47,365 bases of DNA from Xanthomonas dyei (GCF_002939865.1 NZ_MDEE01000037.1:1-47365); one strand, 5' to 3'; positions 26,971-36,416 are shown, counted from the stretch's first letter. The notes: generated by a model not told the origin, from the sequence alone. Made by a program: numbers and translations.

Positions 26971-28491
26971 TTACCGCAGCAGCGCCGCCTTGCAATAGCG
27001 GTCGATGAACTGCTGGTGGGTCGGCATGACGTCCACGCAGTGGCTGATGGTCTGCGCCACGCTGGCCATGAAGCCTTCGGCGTCGGTGTCCGGTACCTGG
27101 TCCACCAGCGGGTGGTAGCCGGTCGGCAGGATGCCCTGGCCCACCATCACCTGCACCCAGCTGATCTCGGCGAACATCTCTTCGGCATTGCGATAGAACC
27201 GCCCGCTGTCGCGGAACAGGTCCAGCGTGGCCTGCAGCTCGGGGGTGATCGGCATGGTCCGGCAGTGTCGCCAGAACGCGCTGTCGTCGCGTTCGGTGGC
27301 GTGGTAGTGCAGCAGCAGGAAATCGCGGATGCGGTCGAACTCGAACGCCAGCCGGTCGTTGTAACGCTGCACCAGCACCGGGCTGATGCCCTGCCGCGGG
27401 AACAGCTCCAGCAACTTGGAAATGCCGGACTGGATCAGATGGATGCTGGTCGATTCCAGCGGTTCCAGAAAACCGCTGGCCAGGCCCAGCGCGACCACAT
27501 TGCGGTTCCAGCACTGCTTGCGCCGGCCGGTGGTGAAGCGCAGCGGGCGCGGGTCGCCCAAGGGGGCGCCATCCAGGTTGGCGAGCAAGCTGGCGGCGGC
27601 TTCGTCGTCGCTGATGTGCGCGCTGGAATACACGTAGCCGTTGCCGGTGCGGTGCTGCAGCGGGATGCGCCATTGCCAGCCGGCTGCGCGCGCGGTGCAG
27701 CGCGTGTACGGCGTGGGCGGGCCGATCTTTTCGCAGGGCACGGCCAGGGCGCGGTCGCACGGCAGCCAGTGGGTGAAGTCGTGGTAGCCGGTGTGCAACG
27801 CGTCTTCGATCAACAGGCCGCGAAAGCCCGAGCAATCGATAAACAGATCGCCGGCAATGACCTGGCCGGACGCCAGCTGCAACGACACCACGTGGCCCGA
27901 CTCGGGATGCAGTTGCACCTGCTCCACCATGCCTTCGATGCGGCGCACGCCGCGCGCTTCGGCAAACCCGCGCAAGAAGCGCGCGTACAGCGAGGCATCG
28001 AAGTGATACGCGTAGGCGATGTTGGCCAGCGGCGAGGTGGCCGGCACGTCGCCGGCCGAGGTCATGAACTTGCCGCGCGCGGCGGCCACGGTATTGAGAC
28101 TGTACGCGCCCAACGGCTGCGCTTTGCCGCGCAGCTGTTGCCTGATCCAGTATTGATGGAATGGCAGCAGCCCGAGCGGGTGGCCGATCTGCGTGCCGAA
28201 ACCATGGATATACGCGCTGCCCGGGCGTTGCCAGTCGACGAATTCGATCCCCAGTTTGAAGCTGCCCTGGGTCTGGCGCACGAACTCGGCCTCATCGATG
28301 CCGAGCAGGTTATTGAAGGCCTTGATGTGCGGCACGGTGGCTTCGCCGACACCCACGGTGCCGAGCTGTTCGGACTCGATCAGCTGCACGTTGAAGGTGG
28401 GGCCAAGCACGCGCGCGAAGGCGGCGGCCGCCATCCAGCCGGCGGTGCCGCCACCGACGATGACGATGTTGCGAAGCGGAGCGGGGATCAT
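26971..28491 (-). CDS. Flavin-dependent tryptophan halogenase family protein
   Basis: A 506-aa member of the tryptophan halogenase family, which uses reduced FAD to make hypohalous acid and halogenate an indole or similar ring. FAD-binding GGGTAGW is near the N-terminus (residues 13-19). The catalytic lysine is present as Lys79 in GSFKLGIEF, the same number as in PrnA. The family signature WxWxIP appears as WQWRIP, and the catalytic glutamate region is FLEPLESTSIH. ATG 28491 (MIPAPLRNIVIVGGG) is chosen over an upstream start at 28563. It lies 107 bp behind TonB receptor 1, in the same direction. In Xanthomonadaceae such genes often sit in TonB receptor/LacI sugar loci, where real halogenation has rarely been shown. 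Confidence 0.9.
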   Translation of the reverse strand: MIPAPLRNIVIVGGGTAGWMAAAAFARVLGPTFNVQLIESEQLGTVGVGEATVPHIKAFNNLLGIDEAEFVRQTQGSFKLGIEFVDWQRPGSAYIHGFGTQIGHPLGLLPFHQYWIRQQLRGKAQPLGAYSLNTVAAARGKFMTSAGDVPATSPLANIAYAYHFDASLYARFLRGFAEARGVRRIEGMVEQVQLHPESGHVVSLQLASGQVIAGDLFIDCSGFRGLLIEDALHTGYHDFTHWLPCDRALAVPCEKIGPPTPYTRCTARAAGWQWRIPLQHRTGNGYVYSSAHISDDEAAASLLANLDGAPLGDPRPLRFTTGRRKQCWNRNVVALGLASGFLEPLESTSIHLIQSGISKLLELFPRQGISPVLVQRYNDRLAFEFDRIRDFLLLHYHATERDDSAFWRHCRTMPITPELQATLDLFRDSGRFYRNAEEMFAEISWVQVMVGQGILPTGYHPLVDQVPDTDAEGFMASVAQTISHCVDVMPTHQQFIDRYCKAALLR

Positions 28492-28528
28492 GCCTGCACG
28501 TTCCTGATCGAGAGAGGACGGACAAACG

Positions 28529-28585
28529 AACGGGGCCAGCTGGCCCCGTTGCGAAGACCACACGCGCGCAGCCGCACGCGTGTGG
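28529..28585 (-). promoter_or_regulatory. Two tandem hairpins between receptor 1 and the halogenase gene
   Basis: A 22-bp perfect palindrome (28529-28550, centre CAGCTG) and a second 9-bp stem CCACACGCG/CGCGTGTGG (28558-28566 with 28577-28585) fill most of the 107-bp gap after the receptor stop. Neither has a T-run on the minus strand, so they look like mRNA-stabilising or partial attenuation structures and not a full terminator. Confidence 0.6.
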
Positions 28586-28598
28586 CGATGACGCTCAA

Positions 28599-31500
28599 TC
28601 AGAACTTTGCGCCGACTTCCAACACCACGCTGCGCGGCACGTAGTTGATCTCGCCGCTGGTGTTGAGGCTGATATCCGGATCGAACTGCCCATTGCTGCC
28701 GAAGCTGTTATAGGAATACGCACTATAGTTCTTGAAGTTGAACGCGTTGAGCAGGTTCACCCGCGCATTGAGCTTGAAGTCGCCAACAACGGTGAACTCC
28801 TTGGTGGCCTGGAAGTCCACCGTGCGGTAGCCCCAGATATCGCCGCCGACCAGGAACTTGCCGCTGCCCGGCGGCGTGACGCCCACCTGCTGGCAGGTCG
28901 CACCATCGGGATCGGTGAAGCCGAAGCAAGCGATCGTGTTGATCGGCTCGGGCGTTGCCAGTACCAGCTTGGCACCCAACGTCACGCCCCACGGGCCATC
29001 GATCGAGCCGGAGGCCACAAAGCGATGCGTGGCCACCGCGTCGGATTTGACGAACGGATAGTCGCGAATGGTGGCCTTGTCGAAGCCGTATGGCTCGTCG
29101 ATGTTGCGGTTCTGGCGCGCGCTGGTGTGCGTGTAGGACAGGGTCAGGCCCCAACCGGATTCCTTGGTGTACGGCTTGTCGGCCGACAGCAGCACCTGGC
29201 TGTTGCGCTGCTCCAGGCCGTTGGTGCCCAGGATGGTGTTCTGGTAGCCCGGCACCGGCTCGCCCCACGGCACATTGCCGTTCTGGAAGTACGAACCATC
29301 CGGGTAGCGGTTGATCAGGCCCATCGCAAACCCGTCGTAGCTCAGCACGCGCTGGAAGGTCACATCGGTCAACCAATCGCCCACCTGATTGGTGATGCCG
29401 ATGCTGTACTGATCGCTGTACGGCGTCTTGAGCTTGTTGTTGAACATAAACAGCTCGGCGCTGCCGCTGACACCGGGAATGGTGTTGAGCTGATCGATGC
29501 CGGTGAGATAGCGCGGGTCGAATGCAACGCAGGAGCGATCTGCGCGATAGCACTGGCCTGACGCCGGATTTTCGAAATACACCGCCACCGGCGACAACGC
29601 CGCCTTGCTGGTTTCCAGTGCCAACTGTTCGAACAGATTGCGGTCGTACGAGCGCGCCGCACCGCCGTGCAGGATGGCGCTTTCATCGCCGAAGAAGTCG
29701 TACGAGAAGCCGAAGCGCGGCGCCCAGGCATCCTTGAAGTTCTTGCGGTTATTGCCGGTGCTGATGTAGTCGGCCACGTTGATGCCGCTGGGCAGCAGGC
29801 GGTTGGCCCACGGTTGGCCCGGGTTTTCGGCATCGTTGGCGTAGAGCGCGGTGACAAAGTCCGGCGAGGTGACGAAGTTGGTGTAAGCCGGGGTGTCTTC
29901 GTAATCCCAGCGCACGCCGATGTTGATCATCAGCTTGTCGGTGGCGGCCCAATCGTCCTGCAGGTAGATACCGTACTGCTTGGACGGCGACACCACCGTG
30001 GCGCGCTGGCCGGGCGTGGTGTACGGCGCCACGAAGTCCACGCGGTACGGCGTGGACTCCACGCTGCCACCGTTGACGCGGTAGCTGAATTGCGGATTCA
30101 CCGCCGCGGCGTCCTGCGAGGTCAGCTCGATGTCCTTGTAGTTCACACCCATCTTGATGGTGTGTTCGCCGTGCCACTGGAAGCTGGTGAAGGTCAGATC
30201 GTTCTGGATGAACCAGCCTTTTTGACTCTTGCGCTGCGCATTGAGGCCACCGGCCGAGCCGGTGGTCAAAAAGGTGCGCTCATCGATATCGGTGGAGCCG
30301 GCACGTGGCTGGAAATACGTATAGACGATGCCGTTGCCCAGCGTGCGCGGGGTCGGATTGTTCTCCGAATTCTCGGTGCCGACGATGACTTCGTTGAACC
30401 AGTTGTCGGCGCTGTGCTGCCAACGCAGATTGGTGCGCTTGTCCTTGTTGATCTTGTCGGTGGCCTGCGCCAGCGTATTGGTGCCGCCGACATTGGCGGT
30501 CTGGGTTTCGTCGCGGTAGATCGTGCTCAGCTCAATACGATCGCGGTCGGTTGGTTCGAAATCGATCTTGCCGAAGAACAGGTCTTCTTCGAACGGCATG
30601 TTGGCCGGGCCATACTGGCTGGCCAGGTTGGACGGCAGCTGATTGACGAAGGTGGCCGCCTCTGCGCTGGGCTGCACGCTCTTGGGCGCAACGTTTTCCT
30701 TGCCCTCGTAGGCAACGAAGAAATGCATGCGGTCCTGGATGATCGGCCCGCCCAACGCAAACCCGTATTCCTTGGTCTGCGAGTCGATCTTGCCGTTTTC
30801 TTCCTCGTCGGGCCGCTTATCGCGCAGATCCTGATCGGTGTAGCGATAGAACACTTCGCCATGCAGCTCGTTGGTGCCGGACTTGGTGGCCGCGGTGATC
30901 GCCGCGCCACTGATCTGGCCGTATTCGGCCTTGTAGTTGGAGGTGATCACCTTGTACTCGCCAATGGCGAGCTGCGGGAACGGATTGCCTTGCGTATCGC
31001 TCTGGCCGGCGACGCCGCCACTGCGCACGTAGCTCTTTTGGCCCACGCCATCGATATACAGATTGCCGGCACTGGCGTTGGACGCACCGCCGCGCAGCTT
31101 GGTGTTGCCGTTGCCGTCCACCTGAAACACCATGCCCGGCACGGTGTCTGCAAACTCCAGGAAGTTGCGCGTGGCTTGCGGCAACTGCTGAATCTGCCGC
31201 GCGGAAATGGTGTTCCCCACCTCGGACGTCTTGACATCACGAATCATCGGCGCGCTGACCGTTACCGTCTCCAGCGTGGTCGCATCGCCGGCCGGTGCAG
31301 CCGTCTCGGTGCCCAGATCGACAGTGGCGCTGGAGGCCACCGACAAGGTCACCGTGCGGCTGACGCCGTTGGACTCGACCTTGTAGGTACCCGGCTGCAA
31401 CCCGACGATGGTGTAGTTGCCGTTTGCATTGACCGGCGCACGACGCACCGAGCCGGTGGCGATATTGGTGACGACGACTTCGCTGCCGCTCTGCGCGGAG

Positions 31501-31631
31501 GCGACCTGGCCGCGCAACGTGGCGTTGCTGGACTGGGCCATGGCCGGGGTGGTGGCGAACAACGAGGCGGCCAGGGCGCAGCACAACAGGCTGCGTGCCG
31601 GCAGGGTGGAGACGGTGCGGTGCTTCTTCAT
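28599..31631 (-). CDS. TonB-dependent receptor 1, Oar-like
   Basis: A 1010-aa outer membrane transporter powered by TonB. Signal peptide: basic MKKHRTVSTLPAR start, hydrophobic core, cleavage after AMA. A carboxypeptidase-regulatory-like beta-sandwich (about 30-110: ATLRGQVAS ... GNYTIVGLQPGTYKV) comes first, as in the Oar-like subgroup. A TonB-box-like ETVTVSAP and the plug domain (QQLPQATRNFLEFADTVPG, YIDGVGQKSY) follow, then a 22-strand-type barrel ending in a terminal Phe (EVGAKF). ATG 31631 has a strong GGGAGGGGG. It is a paralogue of receptor 2 upstream; signal, beta-sandwich and plug are nearly the same, the barrel differs. The substrate is unknown, perhaps a carbohydrate given the LacI neighbour. 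Confidence 0.94.
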   Translation of the reverse strand: MKKHRTVSTLPARSLLCCALAASLFATTPAMAQSSNATLRGQVASAQSGSEVVVTNIATGSVRRAPVNANGNYTIVGLQPGTYKVESNGVSRTVTLSVASSATVDLGTETAAPAGDATTLETVTVSAPMIRDVKTSEVGNTISARQIQQLPQATRNFLEFADTVPGMVFQVDGNGNTKLRGGASNASAGNLYIDGVGQKSYVRSGGVAGQSDTQGNPFPQLAIGEYKVITSNYKAEYGQISGAAITAATKSGTNELHGEVFYRYTDQDLRDKRPDEEENGKIDSQTKEYGFALGGPIIQDRMHFFVAYEGKENVAPKSVQPSAEAATFVNQLPSNLASQYGPANMPFEEDLFFGKIDFEPTDRDRIELSTIYRDETQTANVGGTNTLAQATDKINKDKRTNLRWQHSADNWFNEVIVGTENSENNPTPRTLGNGIVYTYFQPRAGSTDIDERTFLTTGSAGGLNAQRKSQKGWFIQNDLTFTSFQWHGEHTIKMGVNYKDIELTSQDAAAVNPQFSYRVNGGSVESTPYRVDFVAPYTTPGQRATVVSPSKQYGIYLQDDWAATDKLMINIGVRWDYEDTPAYTNFVTSPDFVTALYANDAENPGQPWANRLLPSGINVADYISTGNNRKNFKDAWAPRFGFSYDFFGDESAILHGGAARSYDRNLFEQLALETSKAALSPVAVYFENPASGQCYRADRSCVAFDPRYLTGIDQLNTIPGVSGSAELFMFNNKLKTPYSDQYSIGITNQVGDWLTDVTFQRVLSYDGFAMGLINRYPDGSYFQNGNVPWGEPVPGYQNTILGTNGLEQRNSQVLLSADKPYTKESGWGLTLSYTHTSARQNRNIDEPYGFDKATIRDYPFVKSDAVATHRFVASGSIDGPWGVTLGAKLVLATPEPINTIACFGFTDPDGATCQQVGVTPPGSGKFLVGGDIWGYRTVDFQATKEFTVVGDFKLNARVNLLNAFNFKNYSAYSYNSFGSNGQFDPDISLNTSGEINYVPRSVVLEVGAKF

Positions 31632-31638
31632 GACTTTC

Positions 31639-31651
31639 CCCCTCCCAGGGG
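31639..31651 (-). promoter_or_regulatory. Ribosome-binding-site hairpin of receptor 1
   Basis: On the mRNA, CCCCU pairs with AGGGG across a GGG loop, so the stem includes the Shine-Dalgarno sequence seven bases before ATG 31631. The same structure precedes receptor 2. It could limit translation initiation. Confidence 0.4.
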
Positions 31652-31828
31652 TAAAGCGCGAACCAGTGGAGTGACTGGCGCGTCGAGGTTGGTACTTTGA
31701 TGTGAGTGAGACGGGACAACGGGCAACGCAACAAACAACAGCAACTGCAAACAAAAACGGCAAAGGCGCACACGTTGCGGGGCGCAGCGCGCAGTAAGTG
31801 CGCTATACGGCATGCGCCGCACCGAACC

Positions 31829-31842
31829 AGTAAGCGTTACCA
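31829..31842. promoter_or_regulatory. Candidate LacI-family operator upstream of receptor 1
   Basis: AGTAAGCGTTACCA is a near-palindrome around a central CG, close to the LacI-family operator seen at 36345 (right half CTTAC conserved). It is ~200 bp upstream of receptor 1 in the 303-bp spacer 31632-31934, which otherwise holds T/G-rich leader sequence and no gene. Confidence 0.45.
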
Positions 31843-31934
31843 GTCCAGAACGGCGCGAGCTCCGTGCGCGGGAAAACAGAAGCGTGCGACACCTGCGATC
31901 TGCACCAGTCGGTGTTGCAGACCGCGGGGCCGGC

Positions 31935-34900
31935 TTACCAGATGATGCGGGCGCTCATGAACAAGGTACGGGGCGGTGTGGAGATCGCGCCGTACTGGTT
32001 GATGCTCACGCGCGGGCTATACACGCCGGCATTGCCCCAGTCGATGGCGTACTGGTCGTAGTTGCGGAAGTTCAGCGCATTGATCAGATCGCCACGCACC
32101 TGCACGGTGAGTGCATCGGTGACATGCATGTCCTTGGACAACGACAGATCCAACTGACGCGTGCCGAAGATGTCGCCGCCGGCCAGGAACTTGCCGCCCG
32201 GTGCATCCACCGACACGATGCGGATGTTGTCCGATGTCGGGCCGCCGTACTGATCGAACGACACCGCCTCGTTGCGCGGCGCCACCGTGGCCAGGGTCAG
32301 CTTGGCCGAGGCGCTGATGCCCCAGAACAGATCGTAGATGCCGGTGAGCACCAGCCGGTGGCGCGGTACCGCGTTCAGATCCAGGAACGGGTAGTTGGCG
32401 ATCGTCGCCGCATCGAAGCCGTACTGATCGTCGTTGCCGCGGTTACCGCGTGCGTGCGAGAACGTGTAGGCAGCGGTCAGGCCCCAGCCGCTTTCCTTGG
32501 TGTAGGCCTTGTCGGTCGACAGCAGCAGCTGCGCGGTCTTGGTTTCGACACCGTTGTTGCCGATGATCAGGTTGCCGAAGCCGGCCGCTGTCTCCCCGAA
32601 GGCCTGGCTGCCGGCCTGGAAGAAATCGCCATTGGGATAGCGGTTGCCCAAGGTCAGGATCAAACCGTCCTTGCTGTGGATGTACGACACCGTGGCCGAG
32701 TTGCTCCACTCGCCCACGCGGGTGCGCAGGCCGAGCGAATACTGGTCCGAATACGGCGTCTTCAGATCGTTGTTGAGCAGGTCGATCTCGCCGTTGCGCA
32801 CACGTGCATTGACCAGGCCGCCCAGGCTATCCGGGTTGCTGACAAAGGACGGATTGAAGTTGGTGCAGGTGCCGGCCGCCGGGGTGCAATCGGAGGATTC
32901 GACAAAGCGGACGGTGTACTGCGACAGCGCCGACTTGACCTGCTCCAAACCCATGATGTCGAACAGATTGCGGTCGTAGCTGCGCCCGGCGCCGCCGAAC
33001 AGCACCAGCGATTCGTCGCCACGGAAGTCGTAGGAAAAGCCCAGGCGCGGCGCGAAATTGTTGTTGTCCTGTTTGCGATTGCGGCCGTTGCTGATGTAGT
33101 CGTTGATGTTCACGCCGCCCTTGGCCAGTTGTTCGGCATAGGTGGCGCTGACCGCCGGGTCGGTGCCGGGGCCGTTCAATGCGGCGATCACTTCCGGCGG
33201 GGTCACGTTGTCCAGGTAGGACGGAATCTTTTCGCCATCCCAGCGCACGCCGATGTTCAACTGCAACTTGTCGTTGACGTCCCAATCGTCCTGCAGGTAC
33301 AGGCCCAGCTGTTTGCTCGTGGTGGTCACCGACGGCGCGGCGCCGGCAAACGGCAGATTGAAGCGCACCTGGTAGGGAATGGACGCAGTGCCTGCGCCAT
33401 CGGTCACCGCGTAATAGAACGACGGGTTGGCCGCGGAGTTTTCGCTCTGGGTCAACTCCACTTCCTTGTACTTCACGCCCATCTTGATGACGTGGCTGCC
33501 GTGCCACTCGATGTTGTTGAAGGTCAGGTCGTTCTGGAAGCTGGGGCCTTTTTGTCCCTTGCGCTGAATCGCCAGGCCGCTGGTGGCATCGTCGTTGAGC
33601 AGCACATCGTCTTCGGCGACGCCGCGCGTGTACACGGTCTGGCTGCCGATGGTGTAGGCGGTGGGGTTGAACAGCACGTCTTCATACGACACCCGCGCTT
33701 CGTTGACGTAGTTCTCGCCGAAATGCTGCCAGCGCAGGTCGTAGCGTTCTTCGGAATTGAGATTGGTCTTGGCGGCGATGGCGGTGTTCTGGTCGCCCAC
33801 GCTGTCGCGGCTTTCTTCGTCGCGCACCTTGGCGGTGAGCTCCAGGCGGTCGTTGTCGCCGATGTCCCAATCGATCTTGCCGAAGTACAGATCTTCCTTG
33901 AACGGACGGGTGACCGAGCCCAGGCGGCTCTGCACGCCGGCCGGCAAATCGTCGCTCAGTGCGCTGAAGGCATCCGGCACCGCGACCGGGTTGGCCGAGA
34001 CTTCAAAACCCTTGCCTTCGTAGCTGAAGAAGAAGTGCGCCTTGTCCTTGACGATCGGCCCGCTGAAGGCTATGCCGTACTCGTCCTGGTGGGTCTTGCG
34101 CTTCTCGCCGTCGGCATTGGGCGCGCCGGCGCGCTCGTCGGCCTGGCGGGCGCGGAAATCGGTATTGGTGGTGCGCCCGAAGATTTCGCCGTGGAATTCG
34201 TTACCGCCGGACTTGGTGGACGCCACGATCGCCGCCGACCCGACCTGGTCGAACTCGGCCTTGTAGTTGGAGGTGATGACCTTGTACTCGCCGATCGCCA
34301 ACTGCGGGAACGGGTTGCCCGCGCTCTGCTGCTGGCCGGAGACGCCGCCGAACAGATAGCTCTTCTGGCCCACACCATCGATATAGACGTTGACCGCCGA
34401 ACTGGCCTGCGCACCGCCGCGGATGCGGCTGTTGCCGTTGGCATCGGTCTCGAACTGCATGCCCGGCACGGTGTCGGCAAATTCCAGGAAGTTACGCGTC
34501 AGCTGCGGCACCGTGTTGATCTGCTTCAACGAGATGTTGGTGCCCACCTCGGAGGTCTTGACCTCCTGCAGCGTGGTGGCGGTGACCTGCACCGCGTCCA
34601 GCGTGGTGGCGGTGCCGGCCGGCGCCGTGGCCGGCGCATCGCCGCCGCCCAGATCCAGGCTGACCGACGAGGCTACCGACAAGGTCACGGTCTTTTCGGT
34701 ACCCGGGCCGGCATCCACTTTGTAGGTGCCCGGCGGCAGGCCGACCAGCGCATAGGTGCCGTCCGCACCGGTGGTCACCCGTCGCACTGCGCCGCTGGCG
34801 ACGTTGGTCGCGGTCACGGTGGTGCCCGCCTGGGACGTGGCGACCTGTCCGCGCAATGTGGCATTGCTGGACTGGGCCATCGCCGGAGCGGCGGACAACA

Positions 34901-34970
34901 ACGAAGCGGCGAGGGCGCAGCACAACAGGCTGCGTGCCGGCAGGGTGGACACGGTGCGGTAGCTCTTCAT
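31935..34970 (-). CDS. TonB-dependent receptor 2, Oar-like
   Basis: A 1011-aa outer membrane receptor, paralogous to receptor 1. The signal peptide (MKSYRTVSTLPARSLLCC, cleavage after AMA) and the following beta-sandwich (ATLRGQVATSQAG, GTYALVGLPPGTYKV) match receptor 1 closely. A TonB-box-like DAVQVTA precedes the plug (QLTRNFLEFADTVPG, GVGQKSYLFG), and the barrel ends in a terminal Trp (MSARIIW), as usual for outer membrane insertion. The barrel loops differ from receptor 1, so the two may take up related ligands. Upstream, 34971-35136 is AT-rich and should hold the promoter. It lies 166 bp behind the LacI gene, in the same direction. Confidence 0.94.
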   Translation of the reverse strand: MKSYRTVSTLPARSLLCCALAASLLSAAPAMAQSSNATLRGQVATSQAGTTVTATNVASGAVRRVTTGADGTYALVGLPPGTYKVDAGPGTEKTVTLSVASSVSLDLGGGDAPATAPAGTATTLDAVQVTATTLQEVKTSEVGTNISLKQINTVPQLTRNFLEFADTVPGMQFETDANGNSRIRGGAQASSAVNVYIDGVGQKSYLFGGVSGQQQSAGNPFPQLAIGEYKVITSNYKAEFDQVGSAAIVASTKSGGNEFHGEIFGRTTNTDFRARQADERAGAPNADGEKRKTHQDEYGIAFSGPIVKDKAHFFFSYEGKGFEVSANPVAVPDAFSALSDDLPAGVQSRLGSVTRPFKEDLYFGKIDWDIGDNDRLELTAKVRDEESRDSVGDQNTAIAAKTNLNSEERYDLRWQHFGENYVNEARVSYEDVLFNPTAYTIGSQTVYTRGVAEDDVLLNDDATSGLAIQRKGQKGPSFQNDLTFNNIEWHGSHVIKMGVKYKEVELTQSENSAANPSFYYAVTDGAGTASIPYQVRFNLPFAGAAPSVTTTSKQLGLYLQDDWDVNDKLQLNIGVRWDGEKIPSYLDNVTPPEVIAALNGPGTDPAVSATYAEQLAKGGVNINDYISNGRNRKQDNNNFAPRLGFSYDFRGDESLVLFGGAGRSYDRNLFDIMGLEQVKSALSQYTVRFVESSDCTPAAGTCTNFNPSFVSNPDSLGGLVNARVRNGEIDLLNNDLKTPYSDQYSLGLRTRVGEWSNSATVSYIHSKDGLILTLGNRYPNGDFFQAGSQAFGETAAGFGNLIIGNNGVETKTAQLLLSTDKAYTKESGWGLTAAYTFSHARGNRGNDDQYGFDAATIANYPFLDLNAVPRHRLVLTGIYDLFWGISASAKLTLATVAPRNEAVSFDQYGGPTSDNIRIVSVDAPGGKFLAGGDIFGTRQLDLSLSKDMHVTDALTVQVRGDLINALNFRNYDQYAIDWGNAGVYSPRVSINQYGAISTPPRTLFMSARIIW

Positions 34971-34977
34971 GACTTTC

Positions 34978-34990
34978 CCCCTCCCAGGGG
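34978..34990 (-). promoter_or_regulatory. Ribosome-binding-site hairpin of receptor 2
   Basis: The same CCCCU-GGG-AGGGG stem-loop as at receptor 1 covers the Shine-Dalgarno sequence before ATG 34970. The leader from the stem to the start codon is identical in both genes. Confidence 0.4.
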
Positions 34991-35136
34991 TCAGGCGCGT
35001 ACCGGCAAAGTGGTCGGCGTGGCGCGGGTAGTGCGTTGTTTCAAAGACAGCAGAACGGCAACAAACAAACGACAGGCGTTATAAAAAGCATAAGAAACTG
35101 CAAAGAATTCGTGAAGATGCGATGTGGCGCATGGTG

Positions 35137-36189
35137 TCAGCCGCTAGGCGAGGCGCGTGGCGCGCTGGACGCACGCACGATCAGCTCGGGCACCATTTCC
35201 GAAAACGCCGGCGGCGCGGCATCGGCAGGCGGCGCGGGTGCATCCACCAACTGCTGGCCCAGCAGCAAGCGCAGCGCACGCGCGCCCAGCCCGGCGATAT
35301 CCACCCGCATGGTGGTCAGCGCCGGCAACACGTACCGCGCCATCGGCACATCGTCGAAGCCGGCCAGCGCGATGTCCTGCGGCACCTTCAACCCGGCATG
35401 GCCGAGCGCGAACAGGCAGCCCAGCGCCATCATGTCGTTGGCGGCGAACACTGCGTCCGGGCGCGTGTCCTGCGCCAACGTCTGGCCGGCGCGGTAGCCG
35501 GATTCTTCGTCGAAGTTGCCCGGCAGTACCCACGGCTGCGCATCCGCATCCAGCGCCAACTCGTCGCGATAGCCGCGCAGGCGCTCATGCGCGTCGAAGT
35601 TGTCGGTGGGGCCGGCGATGAAGGCGATGCGGCGGTGGCCGCTGTCGCGCAGGTGGCGGGTCATCACCCGCGCGCCGCCGTAGTTGTCGACATTGAGCAC
35701 CGGGCGCTGGCTGGCGCTGCCGGCGCAATTGAGCAGCACCGCCGGCAAGCCGCCAGGCAACGCGTCTTCATGCACACCCGAATCGCCCAGCGATGGCGAC
35801 ATCACCACCACGCCATCCACGCGCCCAGGCAGGCGTTCGAGGGCGCGCCGCTGCGCTTGCGGGTCGCCGTGCGAACTGGACACCAACAAGTGGTAGCCCT
35901 GGTCGCGCGCCACTTGGTCGATGCCGCGGATCAATTCGGAAAAGAACTCGCCATGCAGGTCCGGCAGCACCACCCCGATGGTGTGGGTGCGACGGCTGCT
36001 CAGGCTGCGCGCAGCGTGATGGGGGATGTAATTCAGCGCCCGCGCCACCTGCAGCACGCGCTCGCGGACCGACTCGGCCACATGCTGATGCCCGTTCATG
36101 GTGCGCGACACCGTGGCCACCGACACCTGCGCCTCGCGCGCCACATCCTTGATGGTGACGCTGCCGCCTTCCGAACGGGGCCGACTCAT
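35137..36189 (-). CDS. LacI family transcriptional regulator
   Basis: A 350-aa LacI/GalR regulator, normal length. The helix-turn-helix is VTIKDVAREAQVSVATVSR at ~14-32, with the hinge helix HHAARSL after it. The periplasmic-binding-like effector domain follows (IGVVLPDLHGEFFSELIRGI, DGVVVMSPS, DAVFAANDMMALG, ALAGFDDVPMARY). ATG 36189 has GGAGAAAG upstream; the longer frame to 36273 is rejected because the HTH would be displaced. It heads the receptor-receptor-halogenase locus and probably represses it until a sugar-type inducer binds. A LacI operator lies 156 bp upstream of its own start, suggesting autoregulation. Confidence 0.94.
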   Translation of the reverse strand: MSRPRSEGGSVTIKDVAREAQVSVATVSRTMNGHQHVAESVRERVLQVARALNYIPHHAARSLSSRRTHTIGVVLPDLHGEFFSELIRGIDQVARDQGYHLLVSSSHGDPQAQRRALERLPGRVDGVVVMSPSLGDSGVHEDALPGGLPAVLLNCAGSASQRPVLNVDNYGGARVMTRHLRDSGHRRIAFIAGPTDNFDAHERLRGYRDELALDADAQPWVLPGNFDEESGYRAGQTLAQDTRPDAVFAANDMMALGCLFALGHAGLKVPQDIALAGFDDVPMARYVLPALTTMRVDIAGLGARALRLLLGQQLVDAPAPPADAAPPAFSEMVPELIVRASSAPRASPSG

Positions 36190-36344
36190 GGCGCTTTCTC
36201 CAAAACAAGGCGGTGGCGACCGCACGCCAGCACAGGGCGCACGGTCTGCTGGCGCAGAACGTTCGTGTCGCACAGGCGCATAAATGTCATCGGCCCCATC
36301 CGATGGCGACCTCGAAGCGAGATGGCGCGCACGCTAGCAGGAAC

Positions 36345-36358
36345 TGCAAGCGCTTACA
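36345..36358. promoter_or_regulatory. LacI-family operator upstream of the LacI gene
   Basis: TGCAAGCGCTTACA is a 14-bp near-perfect palindrome around CG with the classic AAGCGCTT core of LacI/GalR operators. It lies in the 399-bp spacer 36190-36588 between the divergent LacI and lipoprotein genes. Apart from this site and the palindrome at 36417, that spacer holds nothing recognisable. Confidence 0.7.
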
Positions 36359-36416
36359 TGATGCGCCGCACCATTGGGTCAAACATCGCTGGGACAAGGG
36401 CTGCGACCTGATTGGT

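Noticed and set aside
29667..34970. Very long plus-strand open frames opposite the two TonB receptors
   Set aside because: They are shadows of receptor coding frames; composition is Val/Gly/His/Arg-rich without signal peptide or domains.
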